DNA of 15,081 nt from Phoronis ovalis (taxonomy: Eukaryota > Phoronida > Phoronidae). The stretch covers positions 1 to 15,081 of the forward strand of contig JAOXYB010019272.1 in assembly GCA_028565635.1 (NCBI GenBank). The letters run 5' to 3'. Position numbers and translations under genes: made by a program. Under the pieces are notes generated by a model that saw only the letters and a list, made by a program, of their open reading frames with translations, was not told where the DNA came from and made no database searches. Positions 10,801 through 15,081 of this stretch are shown here, piece by piece (position 1 is the stretch's first letter; each line of letters begins with the position of its first letter).

Positions 10801-12428
10801 GTATATCTATTACAGCAAAGACATAATTCCTTGGTGGGTTTTGTGTTACAATGATATTATCACGATTAGACAATACTCAATAAATGAATATAAAAAAATG
10901 AAAATTACGTTAATTCATGTCGCTTTATAGAAATTAAAATGCAATATACTACGTACTATGTTAAATTAAATCATTTATTTATAAACTTATTTTATGCGAA
11001 TTTGTGAGTGTTGTAAACTATTTGGGAGCTCGTACAGCAAAAAAATGTTATTTATAATGAAAATCATTAATATGCAAATGGCAACAAAATTCTCTATTGT
11101 TGAAGATCGAAACATTAATTTATTTGCTGTTTCCTTATAAATTTTAATTTAATAGAGATGAGACAGATTAATGATATATTATTGTATTCGAACAAGAATA
11201 GAGACTACATACCTGGTAAAGATTGACCATTTACTTCGAAAATAAATGAATACAGGATAACAATCTAAAATCAATAAGAACAAGTTCAATATAGAAATAT
11301 AATTACTTTTTTACATACATAGTTTCATCTAGTTGTAGTAACCACAACGTATCCTGCGTAAACGTTGTAGTTGCATTCAATAGTGTTTATATAGGAAACA
11401 GTACAGCAAAAACCCTGAGACATGCAGTTTTCACCCAAATTCTTAAAATTACTAACCTATTAAAAAAATCTTATTAAAATACCTACAAAACTTGAATTTG
11501 TCCTCACTCGAGCAGAATACTTTCTTTTGATCGTACTTTTTCATAAAACATGTTTCACAAGAAATCCGAGAACGAGATTAAAAAACCTTGGTAGTCTATT
11601 AACACAAACTGTAGAATTTCGATCTTTTTATATGTGCTACTGCAGCCTTAACGCCGGTTAGGGTGCCGCGTGCAATATCAGTGGCGGATTAAAGAGGAGG
11701 CGCGGAGATCACGTACCCCCTCCACAAGAAAAATAAAGCATATTTTGCTGAGCGTATAAATTGTTACGAAAAATTTACAAATTTTAATAAATGTATATAA
11801 AAAGTATAATGTATCACAGAGAAGAGGACGAGATTGGCAACATTGCACTTAATTTATTCGAAACACCTTGAACAGTAATTTGAGGACTTTCCCTATAGTT
11901 ATTGTGTAACAGTTTGCTACGAAATAAATTAATTAAAATTTCTTGCGGAAAATGTGTTAATTGTTGACAGCTTCTAAAACACATTAATCTCGTAGATCGG
12001 AAATATTTTTTGGAATATTTATTGTTGAATTTTCAAGAACAGTTCTGGAATAAAAAAAATGCCAAACATGGATCTTTGGGTCGCCGACTATGGGAAGTCT
12101 ATTGAGCTACTATTGAGTTTTACATTTTGAAGAGTTACAGCTAATTTAATATGAGTGGCTCATCAGGAATTAAATAACTTTTGAGTTTAAAAAAGTGTAT
12201 ACAAACCAAAATGTTTCATTGTAAGGTTGAATGAATATTTATTCAAACCAGATAAGAAGTGTTCCCACCTAAATTTAGAATTAAAGATAAACTGCATTTA
12301 CATGTACCTGGAAAAATCATTCTCAAAGGCGAAGAAAAGTTTTCTTACGTCAATATCGACTTTATTTTACTTACCTTCAAGCAAAAGTGCCTTCTGAGTG
12401 ATAGTTCTCTACTTAAACGAAAAGCCAT
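1613..12428 (-). CDS. Adhesion GPCR with Ig and C-type lectin domains (whole gene, 20 coding exons)
   Basis: A surface receptor of the adhesion G protein-coupled family, assembled here as 965 residues from 20 exons whose phases all agree (2898 coding bases with stop). Order: signal peptide 1-31; Ig-like domain about 37-140 (Cys57, Trp70, Cys119); C-type lectin domain about 142-283 (Cys182, 254, 272, 281); basic linker 284-329; GAIN 330-610 with GPS Cys564, 579, 591, 593 and predicted self-cleavage between Thr596 and Thr597; seven helices about 619-855; cytoplasmic tail about 856-965. The helices carry family B2 signatures: Cys681 in TM3 and Cys753 in extracellular loop 2, the WMMVEG of TM3, GTWLFGIFAL of TM6, and FAVLNSLQGLFIFIFHC of TM7. 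The new N-terminus after cleavage, TNFAILVQ, closely resembles known tethered agonists. The ligand and G protein are unknown. The closest named group by the GPS/7TM sequence is latrophilin-like, but the ectodomain differs. Confidence 0.93.
1865..2414 (-). other. Intron 19 (or 3' UTR of a read-through form)
   Basis: No further exon is supported here. If the donor at 2415 is not used, the frame continues for 13 more codons to TAA at 2375-2373. A minus-strand AATAAA at 2194-2199 would then end that transcript. An open frame at about 1888-2088 has no matching splice site in the right phase and is taken as noise. Confidence 0.55.
2194..2199 (-). terminator. Candidate poly(A) signal for a form ending in exon 19
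   Basis: AATAAA on the minus strand about 175 bases after the TAA at 2375-2373. It would allow intronic polyadenylation and a short-tailed receptor if donor 2415 is skipped. Confidence 0.3.
2415..2646 (-). CDS. GPCR exon 19: TM6, TM7 and start of cytoplasmic tail
   Basis: The acceptor CTTTGTAG gives one base that completes an Arg codon (CG from exon 18 plus A), then 77 codons. TM6 reads ISILLPLLGGTWLFGIFAL and TM7 QYVFAVLNSLQGLFIFIF, followed by HCLLNHEVRQAV and a charged juxtamembrane stretch KMKKRQDERDISSG. These are hallmark adhesion GPCR motifs, including the TWLFG and SLQGxFIF blocks. It ends in phase 0 at the good donor GGG|GTATGT. If that donor is skipped, translation continues to a stop at 2375-2373 (13 extra residues). 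Confidence 0.93.
3184..3275 (-). CDS. GPCR exon 18: end of TM5 and intracellular loop 3
   Basis: A 92-base exon with acceptor TTCATTTCAG and donor CG|GTAAGC. It starts in phase 0 and leaves two bases, CG. It encodes VNGIVLGKVTYIVINS then VPLNQIHEDKLAQM and a split Arg. This bridges the TM5 exon to the conserved Ala-rich start of TM6 exactly in frame. The loop is short, as usual for the family. The exon is too small to appear as a long open frame; its phase fit on both sides is the evidence. Confidence 0.88.
3305..3505. repeat. Degenerate CAT/ATC trinucleotide tract
   Basis: About 200 bases dominated by imperfect CAT, ATC and CACC-type triplets such as repeated ATCATT, GCCATC and CACCATC units. 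It fills most of the 259-base intron between exons 17 and 18. The many substitutions indicate an old microsatellite. Confidence 0.8.
3535..3601 (-). CDS. GPCR exon 17: extracellular loop 2 Cys and TM5
   Basis: A 67-base exon with acceptor GCTCATTACAG and donor CTC|GTAAGT. The first base A completes a Thr codon with AC from exon 16. It then encodes CWLSVSTGQIWTFVGPAI followed by LISL. CWLS at the end of loop 2 and the WxFVGP block of TM5 are among the most conserved adhesion GPCR motifs. The Cys (residue 753) pairs with Cys681 in the family structures. Confidence 0.92.
3783..4003 (-). CDS. GPCR exon 16: TM3, intracellular loop 2, TM4
   Basis: A 221-base exon with acceptor ACGTATTCCAG and donor AC|GTAAGT, starting in phase 0. 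It encodes IACTAVATLLHISWLSTF, then the diagnostic GWMMVEGIHLYSKVVKVF of TM3 and loop 2. TM4 follows (MKYYFIIASCFPVVIAIT), then loop 2 outside (ETYADSK plus split Thr). The disulfide Cys681 is at its third residue. The order and spacing are standard for family B2. Confidence 0.94.
4189..4395 (-). CDS. GPCR exon 15: TM1, intracellular loop 1, TM2
   Basis: A 207-base exon of 69 whole codons; acceptor CTTGTTACAG, donor AAG|GTAATT. TM1 reads WITYLGCSISLITLAFAL, intracellular loop 1 has LRSRRTNIHKCL, and TM2 MITIMLANIVFLIS. The RTxIHxxL motif after TM1 and the LANIVFL block of TM2 match adhesion GPCRs. Extracellular loop 1 is short (PQAIGHK, then IAC in the next exon), shorter than in many relatives. 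Confidence 0.93.
4654..4765 (-). CDS. GPCR exon 14: GPS motif and tethered agonist
   Basis: A 112-base exon; acceptor CCCTTGCAG, donor GAG|GTAGAA. The first base T completes a Ser codon with AG from exon 13. It encodes SWRQDGCQL, then TTSRCHCNHTTNFAILVQV. The pattern W..xGC...C.CNHxT is the GPCR proteolysis site. By family rule the chain cleaves itself after HT, before TNFAIL, leaving a buried beta strand that acts as tethered agonist. The position before the scissile Thr is Thr rather than the common Leu, which still fits H-x-S/T. Confidence 0.95.
4928..5019 (-). CDS. GPCR exon 13: GAIN subdomain B leading to the GPS
   Basis: A 92-base exon; acceptor CCCATTTCCAG, donor AG|GTATGT, phase 0 start. 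It encodes an acidic stretch EDDTLHNDGNLEHKEDFD, then QAQCQYWNSTQ. CxYWN is the first Cys-containing strand of the GPS region; Cys564 pairs with a Cys in the next exon in the family fold. The acidic insert before it is longer than in typical GAIN domains, where a short loop follows the preceding strand. Confidence 0.9.
5390..5556 (-). CDS. GPCR exon 12: GAIN subdomain B
   Basis: A 167-base exon; acceptor TTCATTTACAG, donor ACG|GTAACG. Its first two bases GC complete a Gly codon. It encodes TLVAVLARTTSVGTILK, NITTRSDVLSFSGY and GGKISLPVTFSLRT. Alternating hydrophobic strands ending in LPVTFxL just before the CxYWN exon are typical of GAIN subdomain B. The assignment rests on position, phase and this pattern. 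Confidence 0.85.
5765..5893 (-). CDS. GPCR exon 11: GAIN domain
   Basis: A 129-base exon; acceptor ATGATATTGCAG, donor ACAG|GTAAAA. It completes a Val codon at the start and leaves one base at the end. It encodes VTAKRLKYVSEMEARVD then LLLDENNSTSSQTIEADL. The sequence links the helical subdomain A to the beta-rich subdomain B, with one N-glycosylation sequon (NNST). A longer open frame in another reading of the same region does not fit the splice phases and was discarded. Confidence 0.82.
6163..6265 (-). CDS. GPCR exon 10: GAIN subdomain A helices
   Basis: A 103-base exon; acceptor TTTTCCTAG, donor ATAG|GTAAGT, phase 0 start. It encodes SDAKHRILESVNNIVYSLIT then AGNTEALKISYGSI. The amphipathic heptad-like spacing of Ile, Leu and Val suits the GAIN A helical bundle. 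It joins exons 9 and 11 without loss of frame. Confidence 0.8.
6603..6653 (-). CDS. GPCR exon 9: small GAIN subdomain A exon
   Basis: A 51-base exon of 17 whole codons; acceptor TTACTTTCAG, donor GAG|GTGAGG. It encodes KVVIVADVLLGNGSLDE. Being symmetric (phase 0-0), it could be skipped without frameshift. The VxIVADxL helix matches the GAIN A pattern of a hydrophobic helix after the N-terminal bundle helices. It is found by splice sites and phase rather than length. Confidence 0.75.
6913..7098 (-). CDS. GPCR exon 8: start of GAIN subdomain A
   Basis: Acceptor TTGACTTTCAG, 62 codons in phase 0. It encodes NISNDLTSSVSEAVDRL, GYNGTLSDTEVDFGQQY, then EALAQALSANNSMNLSQ and EAEQFTK. Predicted mostly helical with three N-glycosylation sequons (NIS, NGT, NNS). 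The donor is uncertain: AAG|GTGCTT at 6913 or CTT|GTGACG at 6907, six bases further. Both keep frame and differ by Val-Leu. Confidence 0.82.
7451..7587 (-). CDS. GPCR exon 7: basic linker with furin-like site
   Basis: A 137-base exon; acceptor CACATTTTTAG, donor CGT|GTAAGT. Its first two bases complete an Ala codon. It encodes GYTWPKSTRPRRESGKTK, then SPKRIPPGQSKKKSKTK and LEALLETLR. About 14 of 40 residues are Lys or Arg. RPRR at residues 294-297 fits the furin consensus R-x-R/K-R. No known domain matches. It links the lectin domain to the GAIN domain and may be flexible, bind acidic glycans, or be cut by a proprotein convertase (inference). Confidence 0.85.
7777..7953 (-). CDS. GPCR exon 6: C-terminal half of the C-type lectin domain
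   Basis: A 177-base exon; acceptor CTTTTATTTTAG, donor CTG|GTAAGT, phase 1-1. It encodes LATLLNSNVSAFNTNTSA, then ASQAVCYLVTNQFNGTIS, VIGVSCDRNREKYICKS. The three Cys (254, 272, 281) and the closing KYIC match the C-terminal half of a C-type lectin fold. The usual calcium and sugar motifs (EPN/QPD and WND) are absent. Five N-glycosylation sequons crowd the loop region (227, 237, 244, 248, 262). Confidence 0.85.
8290..8541 (-). CDS. GPCR exon 5: N-terminal half of the C-type lectin domain
   Basis: A 252-base exon; acceptor TTTTTTGCAG, donor AACG|GTATGT, phase 1-1. It encodes YITFTEKVEWMEAYAQCF then GHGAGLISSYSQEEWQFI, ending RYWVDLQIKN. The signatures are W-x-E-A-x-x-x-C for helix 1, G-A-x-L-I-S-x-x-S-x-E-E for helix 2, and YWVDL for the core strand. 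These are classic C-type lectin features. Only the first canonical Cys is here; the rest are in exon 6. Confidence 0.9.
8542..9751 (-). other. Intron 4, no gene seen
   Basis: A 1210-base AT-rich intron between the Ig and lectin exons. The open frame around 8996-9223 lacks compatible splice sites and similarity. A 14-base perfect palindrome CATGATATATCATG lies at 9262-9275, and 13 of its bases plus flank recur at 9220-9232. Confidence 0.7.
9752..9947 (-). CDS. GPCR exon 4: C-terminal half of the Ig-like domain
   Basis: A 196-base exon; acceptor TTCTGATTAG, donor CACG|GTAAGT. It starts in phase 0 and ends in phase 1. It encodes TYVSTSKLVIRYFQPSDVGN then YECSLLVQIGSSLVRLSS. L-x-I-x-x-x-x-x-x-D-x-G-x-Y-x-C is the Ig strand E to F signature; Cys119 is the second half of the core disulfide with Cys57. 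The segment before it (DSTSEISSQDVKEHSEQ) is a loop without similarity. Confidence 0.9.
9948..10455 (-). other. Intron 3 inside the Ig domain
   Basis: A 508-base intron splitting the Ig domain in phase 0. Apart from the alternative donor near 10431 no feature is seen. Confidence 0.7.
10456..10574 (-). CDS. GPCR exon 3: N-terminal half of the Ig-like domain
   Basis: A 119-base exon; acceptor TTGTATTACAG, phase 1 start. It encodes WANIDITVIGYEYGKDVSL, then VCNARLTYSPTNVTWFF and IKE. G-x-D-V-S-L-V-C followed 13 residues later by W is the Ig strand B to C signature. Donor GAG|GTAGGT at 10456 is taken; a second, stronger-looking donor ACG|GTAAGT lies 24 bases on (exon end 10432), also in phase 0, and would add VGLCLSPT. 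Confidence 0.88.
10575..11212 (-). other. Intron 2, no gene seen
   Basis: A very AT-rich 638-base intron between the signal-peptide exon and the Ig domain. No coding frame or repeat of note. Confidence 0.7.
11213..11264 (-). CDS. GPCR exon 2: hydrophobic core of the signal peptide
   Basis: A 52-base exon; acceptor TTGATTTTAG, donor CCAG|GTATGT, phase 0 start and phase 1 end. It encodes IVILYSFIFEVNGQSLP and one base of Asp. The hydrophobic run suits the core of a signal peptide with cleavage predicted after VNG (residue 31). A stop lies directly upstream in frame in the intron, so the start codon must be in an earlier exon, which is found at 12375-12428. Confidence 0.78.
11265..12374 (-). 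other. Intron 1 of the receptor gene
   Basis: An 1110-base AT-rich intron. It contains a TATATAAA string (minus strand, 11393-11386) and a weaker alternative start near 11320 whose intron would be only 50 bases. It also holds the GC-rich element remnant at 11679-11740. No other exon seen. Confidence 0.6.
11679..11740. mobile_element. Possible hAT-like or other interspersed element end
   Basis: A GC-rich island in AT-rich DNA begins CAGTGGCGGATT, followed by a G/A-rich run and a CACGTACCCCCTCCAC segment. Many hAT-type and related interspersed repeats begin CAGTGGCGGA with a G-rich run paired to a C-rich run. No matching inverted end was found in the window, so only a remnant or solo end is claimed. 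Confidence 0.35.
12375..12428 (-). CDS. GPCR exon 1: start codon and signal peptide n-region
   Basis: The ATG at 12428-12426 sits in a strong context (G at -3 and at +4) with an in-frame TAA nine bases upstream. Eighteen codons, MAFRLSRELSLRRHFCLK, lead to the perfect donor AAG|GTAAGT in phase 0, which fits exon 2. The basic residues followed by the exon 2 hydrophobic run make a well-formed 31-residue signal peptide. No transcript evidence is available. The alternative start near 11320 would need a 50-base intron, much smaller than the others here. Confidence 0.7.
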
Positions 12429-12502
12429 GCCACCTTATTTAGAAATCTCATGTCATGCATCTGTTAAGGACACTATTCTGTGACCGTGTCTATAATAACC
12501 AT
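12413..12502 (-). promoter_or_regulatory. Two upstream ORFs in the receptor 5' leader
   Basis: If transcription starts upstream of 12502, the leader has an ATG at 12502-12500 opening a 10-codon ORF that ends at 12473. A second ATG at 12460-12458 opens a 16-codon ORF that ends at 12413, overlapping the main start in another frame. Such ORFs often damp translation, but their use here is inferred. Confidence 0.3.
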
Positions 12503-12548
12503 TCTGTGGACGTGTTTTGTGTTTTATTTGCAAAATGTCTAACCATAA

Positions 12549-12556
12549 TATTTATA
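12549..12556 (-). promoter_or_regulatory. Candidate TATA box of the receptor gene
   Basis: TATAAATA on the minus strand, about 120 bases before the start codon. It would place the transcript start near 12520 with a leader of about 95 bases. In AT-rich DNA such strings arise by chance, so this is weak. Confidence 0.25.
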
Positions 12557-13951
12557 ATAACTGCCATTTGTCTCTCGAGATTGTTTTCATACATTATTTA
12601 TAATTAAATTGTCATTTTACACAATCGATATTAATCCACAATGTCTATGATTGATTGTGTACGTTATTTTGTTGCGGTGCAGGCAGGTAACGCACACAAA
12701 ATAACTACTTTTTCATTGTAACCTTGGGATGTGATACTGCGTCGATAATAGATTATCCATTTACGAAGCATTTTAGACTTTCTTGTACCTTATAAAAGAC
12801 GATATAAAACATGAACACACGAAATAAACGAGAGATTCATACTGTTTATTACTTAAATAATTTAAGCAAAATCTGAACCAGTAGTGTTTTCTAAACCTCA
12901 GATATTAAATAATATTTACTTTAATTTACATATGTGCTAGGTCCTGGCGAAAATACCTGAGTTTTAGTTCAAAATCTTGCAAAATATATATCTTGCTGGA
13001 TAATCTGCAATAACCCGAAAGATTGCGACAACGAATAATCTTGTAGAGTTGACACACATACGTTTACGTTACACGTACTTTTAGTTTAATACAAGTATGT
13101 CATGGCAATGGCCATGAACTATCCCAAATCAATAATAATTAATTCGATCATTTTTGATTTCTCTTCACACAATTTGCACTAATCAAATCAAGAGTGTTCA
13201 AAATATAACAATAGCTATTTTGGAATAGTAACTACAATTTTAGAGAAACATAATTTGTGTCGACCGTTTCCGTTTTTCCAAACAATCTGATAGTATTCCG
13301 TTTACTTCGTGTCACCGTTACCATACAGCTACTAATTTGGCACCGAGAGAATCAACTGATTTTCCTATATATTCGATTAGTAACGAATTGTTTTATAGTA
13401 ATTAGCATAAAGCTTCGCGGAAAATTCGTTCCAGTCACAAATTAACGATAACTATGTGTGATCATACCTACAGTAGATTTTCTTTCAATTTTCAATGTCC
13501 ATATATATGGCAAATGGACGGAGAAAACAGCAGAAAAGAAGAAAAGGTTGTTATTTATACATTATTGGTGCCCTACGTTCACAACAAGAAAAAAAAATAG
13601 GTATCTTATTGATTATTTAATACTGTAGGCACGCAAATAATTTTTTTAAAAATGACGCTTTTTATTCAGTAAGACAGCAAATACCTTCAAATACGTTTGT
13701 AATATACACGACAAGCATTGTAAAGAAAGATTCATTTTATGCAACATGACATCTTATAACAATAGAAACACGATTTTGATCTTATTACTATTTTCCATTA
13801 CTCGTACGTCATTTTTCAGCGTGAAAATAGATTTCACCTCTTTGCACCATGCCATATTTTGAATTTACGTAATATCGGAATTTTTCAACAGACGTAAGAT
13901 TGGTATTCCTACATTGTACGTCTTTTACTTTTCATTAATTATTAGATTTTA
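12557..13951. other. Intergenic region, no gene seen
   Basis: About 1.4 kb of AT-rich DNA. Open frames on both strands are short and show no recognisable motif. An 8-base inverted repeat (ACACAATC/GATTGTGT) at 12619-12626 and 12653-12660 could form a small hairpin. Confidence 0.55.
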
Positions 13952-14240
13952 TTAATAATAAGTTGAAGTGCAATAAGCAGCACATTTCAATTTCCTATAT
14001 CCGGTTAGTTGAAAATATAGAGCGGCGTAAAATAACTTAACCACATTTGATTCTGTAGTGTGTTTGACACTGAATAGTCGGCATGCTTCAAATAAAATGC
14101 ATACGCCATCTGGCTCCCAAATTAAAAATGGGGATTCATAGTAAGCATGTTCTTCGCTTAGAACATAATACAACATTTCCAAGAGATCTTTTTTTCCAAA
14201 GCCAGATGCCATTTGCAAGTCACTGGATGTTCATGCAATC
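13952..14240 (-). pseudogene. Unassigned coding-like segment, faintly ETS-like
   Basis: A minus-strand frame, open from about 14240 to TAA at 13954-13952, encodes roughly 95 residues including DLLEMLYYVLSEEHAYYE, PFLIWEPDGVCILFEACRLF and ESNVVKLFYAALYF. Composition looks like folded protein rather than random AT-rich translation. The order W, DG, A-x-R-L-F/W, N-x-x-K-L-x-x-A-x-x-Y-F echoes the ETS winged helix, but the two recognition-helix arginines that contact DNA are missing and the loop is about five residues short. AATAAA at 13948-13953 overlaps the stop. It may be the last exon of a gene, or a decayed copy. No function is assigned. Confidence 0.3.
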
Positions 14241-14273
14241 TTTAGTTGATAACCTATAAATTTAACTTCGAAT

Positions 14274-14501
14274 TCAAACCACAGTACTAGTGTGTACTTC
14301 AATGGACAGATAAGGAGAATTTTTTTTGAAACAATGAACAACATTTAATTCTCCTCTCTTATTTCCTTGTTGCCCGAGTACATTATACTGTTTTAACAAC
14401 AAATACATGTAGTCCCTGAAAGACTGTAACAATGAACCAATCCGTAGGCCGGGAAAGAAATCCCCTGTTTTTGCGTCTACCAAGAACTGAATCAGGCAAA
14501 G
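14274..14501 (-). pseudogene. Unassigned coding-like segment upstream of the previous one
   Basis: A minus-strand frame ends in TGA at 14276-14274. A possible acceptor (CCTGATTCAG) precedes FLVDAKTGDFFPGLRIG. It continues SLLQSFRDYMYLLLKQYNVL, GQQGNKRGELNVVHCF and KKNSPYLS. It is protein-like but matches no family I recognise. It lies about 35 bases from the next segment in a different frame, with no good splice pair between them. It may belong to the same decayed gene. Confidence 0.25.
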
Positions 14502-14847
14502 TTATTTTAGTGATCAATTTGCACTTAAAAGCAACCACTAGTATGCCGTAAAAGCGTTGTTTGTAGAATTTTGAATTTCAAAGTCGCATTATTTTTTAAT
14601 AATTGAGACTGTACTGGTAGATATAATGAGATCAAAGAGTATGTAAATCATGTAACACCTAACGAGTTCAGTTGAATCAGAGTTTCATTTCTGTTAATAG
14701 GTGAACAATTTAGGATTTAAGTATCATTGCTACCAGCATATCAAACTAAACATTGAACTGTAGACAAAGAAAGTGTTTGCAAAACCTTTTAGGTGTTATT
14801 CAAGATTAAACAAAAAATTGTTGATTCATGGTTCTCCTTGTGTCACA
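14502..14847. other. Intergenic region, no gene seen
   Basis: AT-rich sequence without credible coding frames or repeats up to the minisatellite. Confidence 0.5.
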
Positions 14848-15081
14848 TATTACTTGTTATGTGTTGTTGTGTACTTTATTACATATCCCATTGTTGCTGT
14901 ATCACATATCACTTGTTGTATGTTGTTGTTGTTATATGCTGTATTAAATATCACTTGTTATTTGTTAGTGTTGTTATATGTTGTAATACTTATCACTTTT
15001 TATTTGTTGTTGTTGTTATATGCTGTATTAAATATCACTTGTTATTTGTTAGTGTTGTTATATGTTGTAATACTTATCACT
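14848..15081. repeat. 42-bp minisatellite with 84-bp higher-order unit
   Basis: Two degenerate shortened copies (14848-14883, 14884-14906) precede four 42-base copies at 14907-14948, 14949-14990, 14991-15032 and 15033-15074, and a seventh copy cut by the window edge. All begin TATCACTT or close to it and contain TGTTGTTATATG. Copies 2 and 4 are identical; copies 1 and 3 differ from each other at three sites but share the GCTGTATTAAA end. The real period is therefore an 84-base dimer. Confidence 0.92.

Noticed and set aside
11315-11320. Alternative start ATG-TAT before exon 2 with an upstream TATATAAA
   Set aside because: It keeps frame, but needs a 50-base intron and a two-codon exon with a weak donor. 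The exon at 12375-12428 has a better start context, donor and signal-peptide n-region.
12259-12483. Plus-strand open frame of 74 codons
   Set aside because: Antisense to exon 1; no splice or promoter support and no recognisable motif.
12791-12876. TATAAAAG followed by an ATG and 21 codons on the plus strand
   Set aside because: The frame is tiny and AT-driven, with no donor or homology.
13257-13445. Plus-strand open frame of 62 codons
   Set aside because: AT-biased, no motif on either strand, no flanking splice sites.

Overview
This window looks like AT-rich genomic DNA from an invertebrate animal, most likely a lophotrochozoan such as a bivalve mollusc. The grounds are short exons separated by AT-rich introns with consensus GT-AG sites, AATAAA poly(A) signals, degenerate simple repeats, a minisatellite, and two gene families typical of metazoans. 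The species cannot be fixed from the sequence alone.

The main content is one long minus-strand gene running from 12428 down to about 1613 (or 1114). I assembled it from 20 exons plus one alternative terminal exon, by matching splice sites, reading phase and domain signatures. Every junction keeps frame. It encodes an adhesion G protein-coupled receptor of about 965 residues: a signal peptide, one Ig-like domain, one C-type lectin domain, a very basic linker with a furin-like RPRR motif, a GAIN domain with a canonical GPS cleavage site, seven family B-type transmembrane helices, and a Ser/Thr/Arg-rich cytoplasmic tail. The start exon (12375-12428) and the tail exons (1613-1864 and 1114-1197) contain only short open frames and are easily missed; they were found because their phases and splice sites fit.

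At the left edge (182-283, plus strand) lies the terminal coding exon of a calcyphosin-like EF-hand protein with its own poly(A) signal. It is arranged tail-to-tail with the receptor gene.

Upstream of the receptor (12.6-15.1 kb) there is little recognisable sequence. Two minus-strand coding-like segments lie at 13952-14240 and 14274-14501; the first has a faint, unproven likeness to an ETS winged helix. A 42-bp minisatellite with an 84-bp alternating higher-order unit runs off the right edge. A GC-rich remnant near 11679-11740, inside the receptor's first intron, resembles the end of a hAT-like interspersed element. A degenerate CAT/ATC trinucleotide tract nearly fills the intron between the TM5 and third-intracellular-loop exons.

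The most notable content is the receptor itself: an Ig plus C-type lectin ectodomain, carried on phase 1-1 exon modules, joined to a predicted self-cleaving GAIN and 7TM core. A likely second cleavage site lies in the linker, and there are alternative splice options in both the Ig domain and the cytoplasmic tail.
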